From assembly GCF_008364825.1 (NCBI RefSeq), contig NZ_VTTO01000009.1:1-64000 (forward strand): a stretch of DNA of 64,000 nucleotides, read 5' to 3'. A program made the position numbers and the translations under genes. The notes below the pieces were generated by a model that had not been told where the DNA came from, did not search any database, and worked only from the letters and a program-made list of their open reading frames with translations. The stretch is from Azospirillum sp. B21. Lineage in GTDB: Bacteria > Pseudomonadota > Alphaproteobacteria > Azospirillales > Azospirillaceae. Shown here piece by piece: positions 1 to 8,187 of this stretch; the stretch's first letter is position 1, and each line of letters opens with the position of its first letter.

Positions 1-1
1 C

Positions 2-1291
2 CTCTCCCCCGCCCACGCGATGGATATCAAGCGCGTGGTCAGCCCCGGTGGTATCGAGGCGTGGCTGGTCGAGGACCACAAGGTTCCGGTGCTGGCGATC
101 GAATGGGCCTTCGAAGGGGCCGGCGGCACCGACCCCAAGGGCAAGGAGGGCTTGGCGAATCTCGCCTCCACCATGCTCGACGAAGGGGCCGGTCCTTACG
201 ATTCGCAGGCATTCCAGGCGCGGCTGCAGGACAAGGCCATCGCGCTGGGCTTCGATGCCGGGCGCGACGGGTTCAGCGGCTCGCTGCGCACCCTGACCGA
301 ACACCGCGACGAGGCGCTGGACCTGACCCGGCTTGCCCTGACCGAGCCGCACTTCGCGCCCGAGGCGCTGGACCGCATGCGGGCCTCGATCATGGCCAGC
401 CTGAAGCGGGACCTCGCCGACCCCAACTACGTCGCGCGCCGCCAGTTCTACGCCACCGCCTTCCCCGATCATCCCTATGGCGGCGAGGTGCGCGGCACGT
501 TGGAGACTCTGCCCACCGTCACGCCCGACGACCTGCGCGCCTTCGTGAAGGGCCAGTTCGGCCGCGACCGGCTGGTGGTGGCCGCCGCCGGCGACATCTC
601 GCCGGAAGACCTCGGCAAGGCGCTGGACCGGGTGTTCGGCACCCTGCCGGCCAAGACCGAGGCGCCGGCGATCGCCGACGTGACGATGTCCGGGCTGGGC
701 CAGACCATCCTGCTGCCGCGCCCGACCGCGCAGACCGTCATGCTGATGGGCCAGCCGGGGGTGAAGCGCGACGATCCCGACTGGTACGCCGCCACGGTGA
801 TGAACTATGTGCTGGGCGGCGGCGGCTTCGGCTCCCGCCTGATGGAGGAGGTCCGGGAAAAGCGCGGACTGAGCTATGGCGTCTACAGCTACCTGATCCC
901 GATGGACCATGCCGCCGTGGTGATGGCCGGCGGCTCCACCGTCAATGCCAAGGCCGGACAGGCGCTGGACATCATCCGCCAGGAATGGGCGCGGATGGCG
1001 AAGGATGGCCTGACCGACCAGGAAATGGCCGACGCCAAGACCTATCTGACCGGCTCCTTCCCACTGCAGCTGGGCTCGACCCAGGCCATCGCCCGCGTCC
1101 TGCTGCAGGTGAAGCGCGACAAGCTGGGCATCGATTACCTGAACCAGCGCGACCGCTACATCAACGGCGTGACCCAGGCCGACATCAAGCGCGTCGCCCA
1201 GCGCCTGCTCGACCCGGCCAAGCTGCTGACCGTGCTGGTCGGCAAGCCGGAAGGCGTGACGCCGACGCGGACGGTCGACGGGGGGAGTTGA
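2..1291 (+). CDS. M16 family zinc-peptidase homologue, inactive-partner type (5' end outside window)
   Basis: Insulinase/processing-peptidase (M16) fold protein, probably the non-catalytic half of a periplasmic two-subunit protease. An ATG lies at position 20, but the frame stays open to the window edge and reads LSPAHA just before it, like the end of a signal peptide, so the true start is probably upstream. About 424 residues are visible. At the place where active M16 enzymes carry HxxEH, this protein reads GLANLASTMLDEG (about residues 44-56 from the ATG), so all three zinc and catalytic residues are replaced. The C-terminal half keeps the M16 glycine-rich region (NYVLGGGGFGSRLMEEVREK). In such pairs the catalytic subunit is normally the adjacent gene, which would lie upstream of this window. 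The family call is firm; the exact role is inferred. Confidence 0.88.
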   Translation, partial: LSPAHAMDIKRVVSPGGIEAWLVEDHKVPVLAIEWAFEGAGGTDPKGKEGLANLASTMLDEGAGPYDSQAFQARLQDKAIALGFDAGRDGFSGSLRTLTEHRDEALDLTRLALTEPHFAPEALDRMRASIMASLKRDLADPNYVARRQFYATAFPDHPYGGEVRGTLETLPTVTPDDLRAFVKGQFGRDRLVVAAAGDISPEDLGKALDRVFGTLPAKTEAPAIADVTMSGLGQTILLPRPTAQTVMLMGQPGVKRDDPDWYAATVMNYVLGGGGFGSRLMEEVREKRGLSYGVYSYLIPMDHAAVVMAGGSTVNAKAGQALDIIRQEWARMAKDGLTDQEMADAKTYLTGSFPLQLGSTQAIARVLLQVKRDKLGIDYLNQRDRYINGVTQADIKRVAQRLLDPAKLLTVLVGKPEGVTPTRTVDGGS

Positions 1292-1310
1292 GGGGGCTTC
1301 GACTTCGGAT

Positions 1311-1432
1311 GCCCCCTCCCCATCCCTCCCCCGCCTTCGGCGGTGGAGGGGGTAGGGCGTTTGCCGGGCTTCCACAACGGAGCGGCGGCAGTTCCCTCTC
1401 CCGCGTTAGCGGGCGAGGGTTAGGGAGGGGGC
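1311..1432. repeat. Pair of C/G-rich intergenic hairpins
   Basis: Two hairpins follow the M16 gene. The first (1311-1358) has a CCCTCCCCCGCC arm, a TTCG loop and a GCGG-GGAGGGGG arm. The second (1391-1432) has CCCTCTCCCGC facing GCGGGCGAGGG. The layout of two opposed units about 35 bp apart matches the elements at 4871-4976 and 59870-59980, but the sequence is more diverged. It could also act as a terminator for the M16 gene, although there is no T-tract. Confidence 0.6.
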
Positions 1433-1456
1433 AAACCCGCTCCGAAGCCCCTCCCC

Positions 1457-1624
1457 TCACGCCAAATCCGGCTGACTCCCCGGAAAGCGCGGATCGCTTG
1501 GATCGACCGGGCTCCCCGGCACCTTCCCCGGAATGATCCCGACCTGATCCGGCCGCGCGGCATCGTCGCGGTCGCGTTGCTCTTCGCGCTCCTCAATCGG
1601 CGGGGTAACGGGCTTATCCGACAT
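1457..1624 (-). CDS. Small hypothetical hydrophilic protein (55 aa)
   Basis: Short, proline- and charge-rich peptide starting MSDKPVTPPIEEREEQRDRD and ending in a stretch rich in Pro, Asp and Gly. An AGGAGG ribosome-binding site sits 5 bases before this ATG; the longer upstream reading frame has no comparable site, so the internal start was chosen. There is no membrane segment or Cys motif, and I recognise no family. It lies alone, convergent with the M16 gene and divergent from pgi. The good ribosome-binding site is the main reason to call it a gene; its function is unknown. Confidence 0.55.
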   Translation of the reverse strand: MSDKPVTPPIEEREEQRDRDDAARPDQVGIIPGKVPGSPVDPSDPRFPGSQPDLA

Positions 1625-1829
1625 GGCGTCCTCCTGTTGCAAAGCCTCTGATCCACAACACCCCGCTCCCCCACCCGGTTGCACCACTGGCCGCCCCGCA
1701 TAGGCCGTTAAGCCGCGCCGACTGCCGCGTTTTGGCCCGTGGCCGTTGCCGGTTGTCGGTGTTAGGCTCCCCACGCCCCGCAGATGGGCCGCGTCAAAGG
1801 ACCGCTGACGTCAAGGAGTCCAAAGCATC

Positions 1830-3482
1830 ATGACCGCGCTGACCCGTTCCCCCGCCTGGGCCGCTCTCGCCCAACACCGCCAGGACATGGCCAACACGCA
1901 CATGCGTGACCTGTTCGCCGCCGATCCCGGCCGGTTCAAGGCCTTCTCGATGGAGGCCGCGGGGCTGTTCCTCGATTATTCGAAGAACCGCATCACGCGG
2001 GATACGGTCGGCCTGCTGCTCGACCTCGCCCGCCAGCAGGATGTCGAGGGTGTGCGCGCCCGCATGTTCGGCGGCGAACCGATCAACCTGACGGAAAAGC
2101 GCGCCGTGCTGCACACCGCGCTGCGCAATCGCTCCGACCGCCCGGTGACGGTGGACGGCCGCGACGTGATGCCGGCCGTCCGCGCCGTGCTGGAGCGGAT
2201 GGACGCCTTCGCAAATTCGGTGCGCGACGGCGAATGGCGCGGCTACAGCGGCCAGCCGATCACCGACGTGGTGAACATCGGCATCGGCGGCTCCGACCTC
2301 GGGCCTGTCATGGCGACGGAGGCGCTGAAGCCCTTCGCCCATGCCCATGTCGCCCTGCATTTCGTCTCCAACGTCGACGGCACCCATCTGGCCGAACAGC
2401 TGAAGTGGCTGGACCCGGAGACGACGCTGTTCGTCATCGCATCCAAGACCTTCACGACGCAGGAGACGCTGACCAACGCCCATTCTGCCCGCCGCTGGTT
2501 CCTGGAGACCGCGCAGGACGAGGCGCATGTCGCCAAGCATTTCGTCGCCGTCTCCACCAACGAGGCGGAGGTGCGGAAGTTCGGCATCGACCCGGCCAAC
2601 ATGTTCGGTTTCTGGGATTGGGTCGGCGGCCGCTATTCGCTGTGGTCGGCCATCGGCCTGCCGATCATGATCGCCATCGGGCCGGAGCGCTTCGCCGAAC
2701 TGCTGGCCGGCGCCCATGCGATGGACGAGCATTTCCGCACCGCGCCGCTGGAGCGCAATATGCCGGTGCTGATGGGCCTGCTGGGCGTCTGGTACCGCAA
2801 TTTCTGGGACGCGTCGTCCTACGCGGTGCTGCCCTACGACCAGTATCTGCACCGCTTCCCCGCTTATCTCCAACAGCTGGACATGGAGAGCAACGGTAAG
2901 TCGGTAACCCGCGGTGGCGAGCCGGTGGACTATCAGACCGGCCCGGTGCTGTTCGGCGAACCCGGCACCAACGGCCAGCATGCCTTCTACCAGCTGATCC
3001 ACCAGGGCACCTCGCTGATCCCCTGCGACTTCGTGGCGGCAGCGACCACCCACAACCCGATCGGGGCGGAGGCCGGCGCCCATCACCGCATCCTGCTGTC
3101 CAACGTCTTCGCCCAGGCCGAAGCACTGATGCGCGGCAAGACCGCCGACGAGGTGCGGGCGGAGATGACCAAGGCCGGCAAGCCGGCGGATGAGGTGGAG
3201 GCGCTGGTCCCCCACCGCGTCTTCCCCGGCAACCGCCCATCCAACACCATCATGATCCAGAGCCTGACCCCGGCGACGCTGGGCGCCCTGATCGCGCTGT
3301 ACGAGCACAAGGTCTTCGTCCAGGGCATCGTCTGGGACATCAACAGCTTCGACCAGTGGGGCGTGGAGTTGGGCAAGCAGTTGGCCAACACCATCCTGCC
3401 GGAGATGGAAACCGGTCCGGCCGAGGGGGCGCATGACAGCTCCACCACCGGACTGATGGCGTGGTGGCGGGCGCACCGGTAA
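1830..3482 (+). CDS. pgi: Glucose-6-phosphate isomerase
   Basis: Cytoplasmic enzyme interconverting glucose-6-phosphate and fructose-6-phosphate in glycolysis, gluconeogenesis and the hexose phosphate cycle. The 550-residue length is normal for the large bacterial form. Sugar-phosphate-binding motifs are present: [10 protein letters not shown] at about residues 149-158, the [14 protein letters not shown] signature near 265-280, and [16 protein letters not shown] near 380-395. The lysine-containing C-terminal motif ([13 protein letters not shown]) near 510 is also intact. An AAGGAG ribosome-binding site precedes the ATG. It appears monocistronic, with a small membrane-protein gene about 150 bp downstream on the same strand. 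Confidence 0.97.
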   Translation: MTALTRSPAWAALAQHRQDMANTHMRDLFAADPGRFKAFSMEAAGLFLDYSKNRITRDTVGLLLDLARQQDVEGVRARMFGGEPINLTEKRAVLHTALRNRSDRPVTVDGRDVMPAVRAVLERMDAFANSVRDGEWRGYSGQPITDVVNIGIGGSDLGPVMATEALKPFAHAHVALHFVSNVDGTHLAEQLKWLDPETTLFVIASKTFTTQETLTNAHSARRWFLETAQDEAHVAKHFVAVSTNEAEVRKFGIDPANMFGFWDWVGGRYSLWSAIGLPIMIAIGPERFAELLAGAHAMDEHFRTAPLERNMPVLMGLLGVWYRNFWDASSYAVLPYDQYLHRFPAYLQQLDMESNGKSVTRGGEPVDYQTGPVLFGEPGTNGQHAFYQLIHQGTSLIPCDFVAAATTHNPIGAEAGAHHRILLSNVFAQAEALMRGKTADEVRAEMTKAGKPADEVEALVPHRVFPGNRPSNTIMIQSLTPATLGALIALYEHKVFVQGIVWDINSFDQWGVELGKQLANTILPEMETGPAEGAHDSSTTGLMAWWRAHR

Positions 3483-3633
3483 GCAACGGCCCGGCTTACG
3501 CCAAGTAATTGTATGTATACGAACGCTATCGGGCGGATTGGTCCCCTCCCGATGGCGTTCGGAACATTGCGGGAGCGTGGGGGTTGAAGAGGGAAGCGGT
3601 CTTTGCACCAATCCACTTCAGCGGAGCAGCACC

Positions 3634-3888
3634 ATGTCCACCCGTTTACGCCTCGCCATCCTGATCTACGGCATGATCCAGGGTGTGGTCTTCGGCATCG
3701 GCACCGTCCTTGTCCTTGCGGTCCCCAGCTTTTCCGAGCAGGCGATGACGCTGATGCCGACCGTGGTGATCCTCAGCATCGTGCTGGCGGCTCCCATCGC
3801 CTGGTTCGTGGCGCCGCGGATGCGTCTGCGCTTCTGGCAGCGGCGTGAAGAGCGGCAACAGGCGCCGCGCCGCGTCACCCTGTCCTGA
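3634..3888 (+). CDS. Small two-helix membrane protein, unknown function
   Basis: 84-residue protein with two hydrophobic segments (about residues 6-30 and 38-60) separated by a short loop, and a basic Arg/Gln-rich C-terminal tail (RFWQRREERQQ). The ATG at 3634 follows a GGAG at a reasonable distance; a longer frame from 3538 has no support. The Arg-rich tail suggests a cytoplasmic C-terminus. It overlaps the 3' end of the convergent LysR-type gene by 14 bp. I cannot assign a family or role. Confidence 0.7.
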   Translation: MSTRLRLAILIYGMIQGVVFGIGTVLVLAVPSFSEQAMTLMPTVVILSIVLAAPIAWFVAPRMRLRFWQRREERQQAPRRVTLS

Positions 3889-4783
3889 CCGCTCGGTCCG
3901 TGCCGTCTTCCGCGACCATGGCGAACAGCCAGTCGCGGAAGGCGCGCATGGTCGGCGTCTCCGGCCGCGACTTCAGCGATGTCAGCCAGTAGGCGCCCTT
4001 GCACACGGTGACAGCGAAGGGCTGCTCGATCAGGCCGAGCGCCAGCGGCCGGCGGAACATTGCCACCGGGGCCAGCGCCACCCCGGCGCCCTGGATCGCC
4101 GCCTCCACCATCAGGGTGGAGGAGTCGAAGACCGGTCCCTTGACTGGCGGCATGGCCGAGGGCTCCACCCCGGCGGCGGCGAACCAGCCCGGCCATTCGT
4201 CGGCCCGGTAGGAGCGCAACAGGGTTTCGCGGCCGACATCGGCGGGGTCGCGCAGGCGGCGGGCGATCTCCGGCGCGCAGAGCACCGACAGCGGCGCGTC
4301 GAACAGGCGGACGGCATCGGTGCCGTGCCAGGCGCCGTCGCCGAAGCGGATGGCGTAGTCCAGCCCCTCCGCCGCGATGTCGACGCGGTTGTTGTTGGTG
4401 GACAGGCGCAAATCGACGAAGGGGTGCGCCTCACGGAAGCGGGACAGCCGCGGCAGCAGCCAGCCGACGGCGAAGGTGCCGACGGCGCCGACCGTCAGCA
4501 CCTCGCGGAACCGCCCGCCCTCGAACTGGTCGAGTAGGCCGCCGATGCGGTCGAACGCTTCCTCCAGAGTCGGCAGCAGCGCCCGCCCCTCGTCGGTCAG
4601 GGCGAGGCCGCGCGGCAGGCGGTGGAACAGGTTGGCGCCCAACCGCTCCTCCAGCAGCTTGACCTGATGGCTGACGGCGGCCTGGGTCACGCACAGCTCG
4701 ATGGCGGCGCGGGTGAAGCTGAGATGCCGCGCCGACGCCTCGAAGGCACGCAGGGCGTTCAGCGGCAGATAGGGGCGGACCAC
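3875..4783 (-). CDS. LysR-family transcriptional regulator, GcvA-like
   Basis: 302-residue DNA-binding regulator. The N-terminal winged helix (PLNALRAFEASARHLSFTRA to about residue 65, with the recognition-helix region TQAAVSHQVKLLEERLG) is typical of the GcvA/AmpR branch of LysR proteins. The rest (about 90-300) is the two-lobed effector-binding domain. It sits alone, with no divergent partner gene nearby, only a repeat-bearing gap towards ackA, so its target cannot be inferred from context. The GcvA resemblance is from sequence style and does not establish control of glycine cleavage. Confidence 0.92.
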   Translation of the reverse strand: MVRPYLPLNALRAFEASARHLSFTRAAIELCVTQAAVSHQVKLLEERLGANLFHRLPRGLALTDEGRALLPTLEEAFDRIGGLLDQFEGGRFREVLTVGAVGTFAVGWLLPRLSRFREAHPFVDLRLSTNNNRVDIAAEGLDYAIRFGDGAWHGTDAVRLFDAPLSVLCAPEIARRLRDPADVGRETLLRSYRADEWPGWFAAAGVEPSAMPPVKGPVFDSSTLMVEAAIQGAGVALAPVAMFRRPLALGLIEQPFAVTVCKGAYWLTSLKSRPETPTMRAFRDWLFAMVAEDGTDRAVRTG

Positions 4784-4870
4784 GGGTTCCCCGGACGATG
4801 CTGGATGTCGGGGGGTGCTAGCACCGAATGGGGGGTGGGCTCCAGGGGGATGTGGGGGTGGCTACGTTAG

Positions 4871-4976
4871 ACCCCCACCTAACCTCCCCCGCTGGGCGGG
4901 GGAGGGACTGCCGCCGAACGTCGACAAGCATCCTGCCCCCTCCCCCGCCCAGCGGGGGAGGGTTGGGGTGGGGGCA
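4871..4976. repeat. Inverted pair of a C/G-rich repeat unit (BIME-like), copy A
   Basis: About 105 bp in which the same roughly 38-bp unit occurs twice in opposite orientation. Each unit reads CCCCCACC..., then ...ACCCTCCCCCGC, a TGG turn and GCGGGGGAGGG, and each is itself a hairpin. The sequence GGGACTGCCGCCG follows the left unit and recurs in copy B at 59870-59980. It lies between the ends of the LysR and ackA transcription units. It is probably a dispersed extragenic palindrome rather than a gene-specific site. Confidence 0.8.
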
Positions 4977-5005
4977 TCGTCAGCCGACACCTCCCCACAA
5001 ACCCC

Positions 5006-6190
5006 TCACCGTCCCGTCAGCACCTTGCGCGTGTGAAGCGCGATCATCCGCTCCTCATCGGTCGGGATGACGTAGACCGGCAGGCGGCTTCCCGGAGTGG
5101 AAATCTTCGCCGCATTGGCCTCGTTGGCCGCCGCGTCGATCTCCACGCCCAACCACGCCAGCTTGTCGCCGACCCGCGCCCGCACCGGGGCGGAGCGTTC
5201 GCCGATGCCGGCGGTGAACACCACGGCGTCCACTCCGCCCATCGACGCGGCCAGCGCGCCGGTCTCCTTGGCGATACGGAAGCAGAACAACTCCACCGCC
5301 TCCTGGGCATGCGGGTCGCTGCTCTCCAGCAGGGCGCGCATGTCGTTGGAGATGCCCGACACGCCGAGCAGGCCGGACTTGTTGTACAGCATCTTCTCGA
5401 TGGCACCGGCGTCCATGCCCTTGCGCATCAGGTAGATCAGCACGCCGGGGTCGATGGTGCCGCAGCGGGTGCCCATCGGCAGGCCGTCGAGTGCGGTGAA
5501 GCCCATGGTGCTGTCGACGCTGCGCCCGCCATGGATGGCGCACATGCTGGCACCGCTGCCGAGATGGGCGACCACAACCCGCGAGTCGCCCAGCTCCGGC
5601 GCGATTTCCGGCAGGCGGCGGGCGATGTACTCGTAGGACAGGCCGTGGAAGCCGTAACGGCGGACGCCCTCCTCCGTCAGCTCCCGCGGGATGGCGAAGG
5701 TCTGCGCCTGCCAGGGCTGGTTGCGGTGGAAGGCGGTGTCGAAACAGGCGACCTGCGGCAGCTCTGGATGCGCCTCGGCCAGCGCGCGGATGGCGGCCAT
5801 GTTGTGCGGCTGGTGCAGCGGGGCGAGCGGCACCAGACCGTCCAACTCGTCCATCAGGGCGGAGGTCAGCAGCACCGGGGCCGCGTGGCGGACGCCGCCA
5901 TGCACCACCCGGTGGCCGGCGGCGATCAGCGTCGCCCCTTCCAGCCGTTCCTCGATCCAGTCGAGCAGGTAGGACAGCAGCGCCGTGCGGTCGCTGGCCT
6001 CCCCCGCTCCCCAGCTCTTGTCGGCGAGCGGCCGGCGCTGGGCGTCCTTGGCCTCGAACACCGGCTGGGTGCCGATGCCCGAGATCTGGCCGTTGATGGT
6101 GACCACCGGATCCCCGCCGCCATGATCCCGGAACACCGAGAATTTCAGGCTGGAGGAGCCGGCATTGATGACGAGGATCGCGTTGGACAT
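5006..6190 (-). CDS. ackA: Acetate kinase
   Basis: Transfers phosphate between acetyl phosphate and ADP/ATP, giving acetate and ATP or the reverse; cytoplasmic. It is 394 residues, the usual length. Visible motifs are VINAGSSSLKFSVF at the N-terminus (phosphate binding), YGFHGLSYEYIARRLP near 175-190 and MGTRCGTIDPGVLIYL near 235-250. The start at 6190 (MSNAILVINAG) is the canonical N-terminus; the frame extends further upstream but that part overlaps the preceding gene. It lies 14 bp after the MaoC-phosphotransacetylase gene and is surely co-transcribed with it, so the two steps between acetyl-CoA and acetate are coupled. Confidence 0.96.
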   Translation of the reverse strand: MSNAILVINAGSSSLKFSVFRDHGGGDPVVTINGQISGIGTQPVFEAKDAQRRPLADKSWGAGEASDRTALLSYLLDWIEERLEGATLIAAGHRVVHGGVRHAAPVLLTSALMDELDGLVPLAPLHQPHNMAAIRALAEAHPELPQVACFDTAFHRNQPWQAQTFAIPRELTEEGVRRYGFHGLSYEYIARRLPEIAPELGDSRVVVAHLGSGASMCAIHGGRSVDSTMGFTALDGLPMGTRCGTIDPGVLIYLMRKGMDAGAIEKMLYNKSGLLGVSGISNDMRALLESSDPHAQEAVELFCFRIAKETGALAASMGGVDAVVFTAGIGERSAPVRARVGDKLAWLGVEIDAAANEANAAKISTPGSRLPVYVIPTDEERMIALHTRKVLTGR

Positions 6191-6204
6191 GGAACCTGCC
6201 CTCC

Positions 6205-7674
6205 TCACTCGGCCGCGGCGGCGGCACCGCGGCGGCGGGCGGCGGCCGACAGGACGGCCACGGCACAGGACGCCAGACGGGTGCGGACATTGTCGGCGCG
6301 GCTGGTCAGGATGATCGGCACGCGGGCGCCCAGAACGATGCCGGCGGCATCGGCATGGGCCAGGAAGGACAGCTGCTTGGCCAGCATGTTGCCGGCCTCC
6401 AGGTCGGGGACCAGCAGGATGTCGGCCTGACCGGCCACCTCGGACTTGATGCCCTTGGTGATGGCGGCCTCGCGGCTGATGGCGTTGTCGAAGGCCAGCG
6501 GACCGTCCAGGATGCCGCCGGTGATCTGCCCGCGGTCGGCCATCTTGCACAGCGCGGCGGCTTCCAGCGTCGAGGCGATCTTGGTGTTGATGGTCTCGAC
6601 CGCCGACAGGATGGCGACGCGCGGAACCTCGGTGCCCAGAACCTTGGCGAGGTCGATCGCGTTCTGGACGATGCTGACCTTGTCCTCCAGCGTCGGGTAG
6701 ATGTTGATCGCCGCATCGGTGATCAGCAGCGGACGCGGGTAGGTCGGGACGTTCATCACGAAGACGTGGCTCAGGCGCCGGCCGGTGCGCAGTCCGGTCT
6801 CCTTCCTCACCACCTCGCCCATCAACTCGTCGGTGTGCAGGCTGCCCTTCATCACCGCCTCGCACTCGCCGGTGCGGGCCAGCCGCACGCCGGTCTCAGC
6901 GGAGGCATGGCTGTGGGCGACGTCGACGATCCGGTAGCGGGAGATGTCCAGCCCGTACGTGTCGGCGACCGAGCGGATCTTGGCTTCCGGCCCGACCAGC
7001 ACCGGGTCGATCAGGTTGGCCTCGGCCGCCTCGACGGCGCCGCGCAGCGAGCTTTCGTCGCAGGGATGGACGACGGCGGTCGGCACCGGCGGCAGCGACT
7101 CGCACTTCTTCAGCATCAACTCGTGGCCGTCATGGCGGATCACCTGCACCTGCGGCAGTTCCGCTGCGGCGCGGCAGAACTTTTCCGTCGGGGCGATCAC
7201 CTCGGCGACGCCGGTGGCGACGGTCTTGCCGTCCTGGTTCGCGGCGAGGCAGTCGAAAACGACCGTCTTGCGTTGCGGATCCTTGGACTTGGCGGTGACC
7301 GTCACGGTGACGATGTCGCCCAGCAGGACCGGGCGTTCGAAACGCAAATCCTGGCCGACATAGACGGTGCCGGGGCCGGGCAGCAGCGTGCCGAGAACCG
7401 CGGAGATCAGCGAGCCGGACCACATGCCGTGCCCGACCACCTTGTGGTCGGCGGTGTAGTTCTCGTCCACATGGGACGGGTTGAGGTCACCGGACACCGT
7501 GGCGAACAGCTCGATGTCGGACATGGTCAGCCGGCGCGACAGGCTGGCCTGCTGGCCGATGCGGATTTCCTCGAACGTGACGTTTTCGATCATGGGGCTG
7601 CCGTTCTTGCCGGTCGGAACGATGCCGCTGCGGCCCGCCGGAGCGGCGGAGAGGGCGGCGGTGACGGTGTCCAT
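6205..7674 (-). CDS. Bifunctional MaoC-like hydratase / phosphate acetyl(butyryl)transferase
   Basis: Fusion protein of 489 residues. Residues about 25-165 form a MaoC-type hot-dog domain with the enoyl-CoA hydratase signature (ATVSGDLNPSHVDENYT and GHGMWSGSL). Residues about 190-489 are a Pta/Ptb-type domain, with TDAAINIYPTLEDK and GGILDGPLAFDNAIS as characteristic blocks. It likely makes acetyl phosphate from acetyl-CoA for AckA, which follows 14 bp downstream; the hydratase half suggests a link to crotonyl/hydroxybutyryl-CoA and so to PHB turnover. The start MDTVTAALS has a GAGGAG ribosome-binding site; a longer frame continues upstream without support. The acyl-CoA preference (acetyl or butyryl) cannot be decided by eye. 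Confidence 0.93.
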   Translation of the reverse strand: MDTVTAALSAAPAGRSGIVPTGKNGSPMIENVTFEEIRIGQQASLSRRLTMSDIELFATVSGDLNPSHVDENYTADHKVVGHGMWSGSLISAVLGTLLPGPGTVYVGQDLRFERPVLLGDIVTVTVTAKSKDPQRKTVVFDCLAANQDGKTVATGVAEVIAPTEKFCRAAAELPQVQVIRHDGHELMLKKCESLPPVPTAVVHPCDESSLRGAVEAAEANLIDPVLVGPEAKIRSVADTYGLDISRYRIVDVAHSHASAETGVRLARTGECEAVMKGSLHTDELMGEVVRKETGLRTGRRLSHVFVMNVPTYPRPLLITDAAINIYPTLEDKVSIVQNAIDLAKVLGTEVPRVAILSAVETINTKIASTLEAAALCKMADRGQITGGILDGPLAFDNAISREAAITKGIKSEVAGQADILLVPDLEAGNMLAKQLSFLAHADAAGIVLGARVPIILTSRADNVRTRLASCAVAVLSAAARRRGAAAAAE

Positions 7675-8187
7675 CTCAAAGCTCCTCAAAAGGATCGCGG
7701 CGCCCGACCAACGGACCGCCGGACGGACGGAAGCCCGTCCGCAGGCCAACCCGTATGCCGGAGACCGGGACGGATGCCCCCTGGAATGGGGCACCCGTCG
7801 CCGCGGCAGGCCGTATCCTCCCGATCCCGGTTCCCGTGCCGCGGCGCCCGCTGTGGCAAGCCGATGGCATCGGGCCGGAACCCGTCTTGTTGGGTCCCGC
7901 CGAAGCGGAACCTTCACTCTCCAAGGATTTTCCAAGGAGTGTGCTTGTGCGAAAGAAATAGCCCCCATGGCCAGGGGACCCAATGACCTACATCAATAAA
8001 GTTGCCAAGCTATTGTTGCAGCTGGGTTACTGAGTTCGTTTCGGAGCGGTGAGCGGCCGCAGCATAACCGAAACTTGCGCGTCCACGGACGAGAAAAGCG
8101 GACCGGCGGGAAAAACTGCCACCATTGCGCGCTGCGGCATGGCCTGGGTGGCGGCAGGGACCGGTCTGCAGGCGCCTGTCCGTCCGT
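7675..8187. other. 513-bp intergenic region holding the leader of the pta-ackA operon
   Basis: No plausible gene. On the minus strand it must contain the promoter and leader of the MaoC-pta/ackA operon. A hairpin at 7769-7799 (GACGG..GCCCC, 7-base loop, GGGGC..CCGTC, one mismatch) lies about 95 bp before the start codon. The right part (7980-8190) carries the end of the kinase gene's transcription unit. I see no clear terminator or recognisable operator. Confidence 0.5.

Noticed and set aside
1794-3611. 605-residue minus-strand frame opposite pgi
   Set aside because: Antisense to a clear glucose-6-phosphate isomerase gene with all signatures; no independent evidence.
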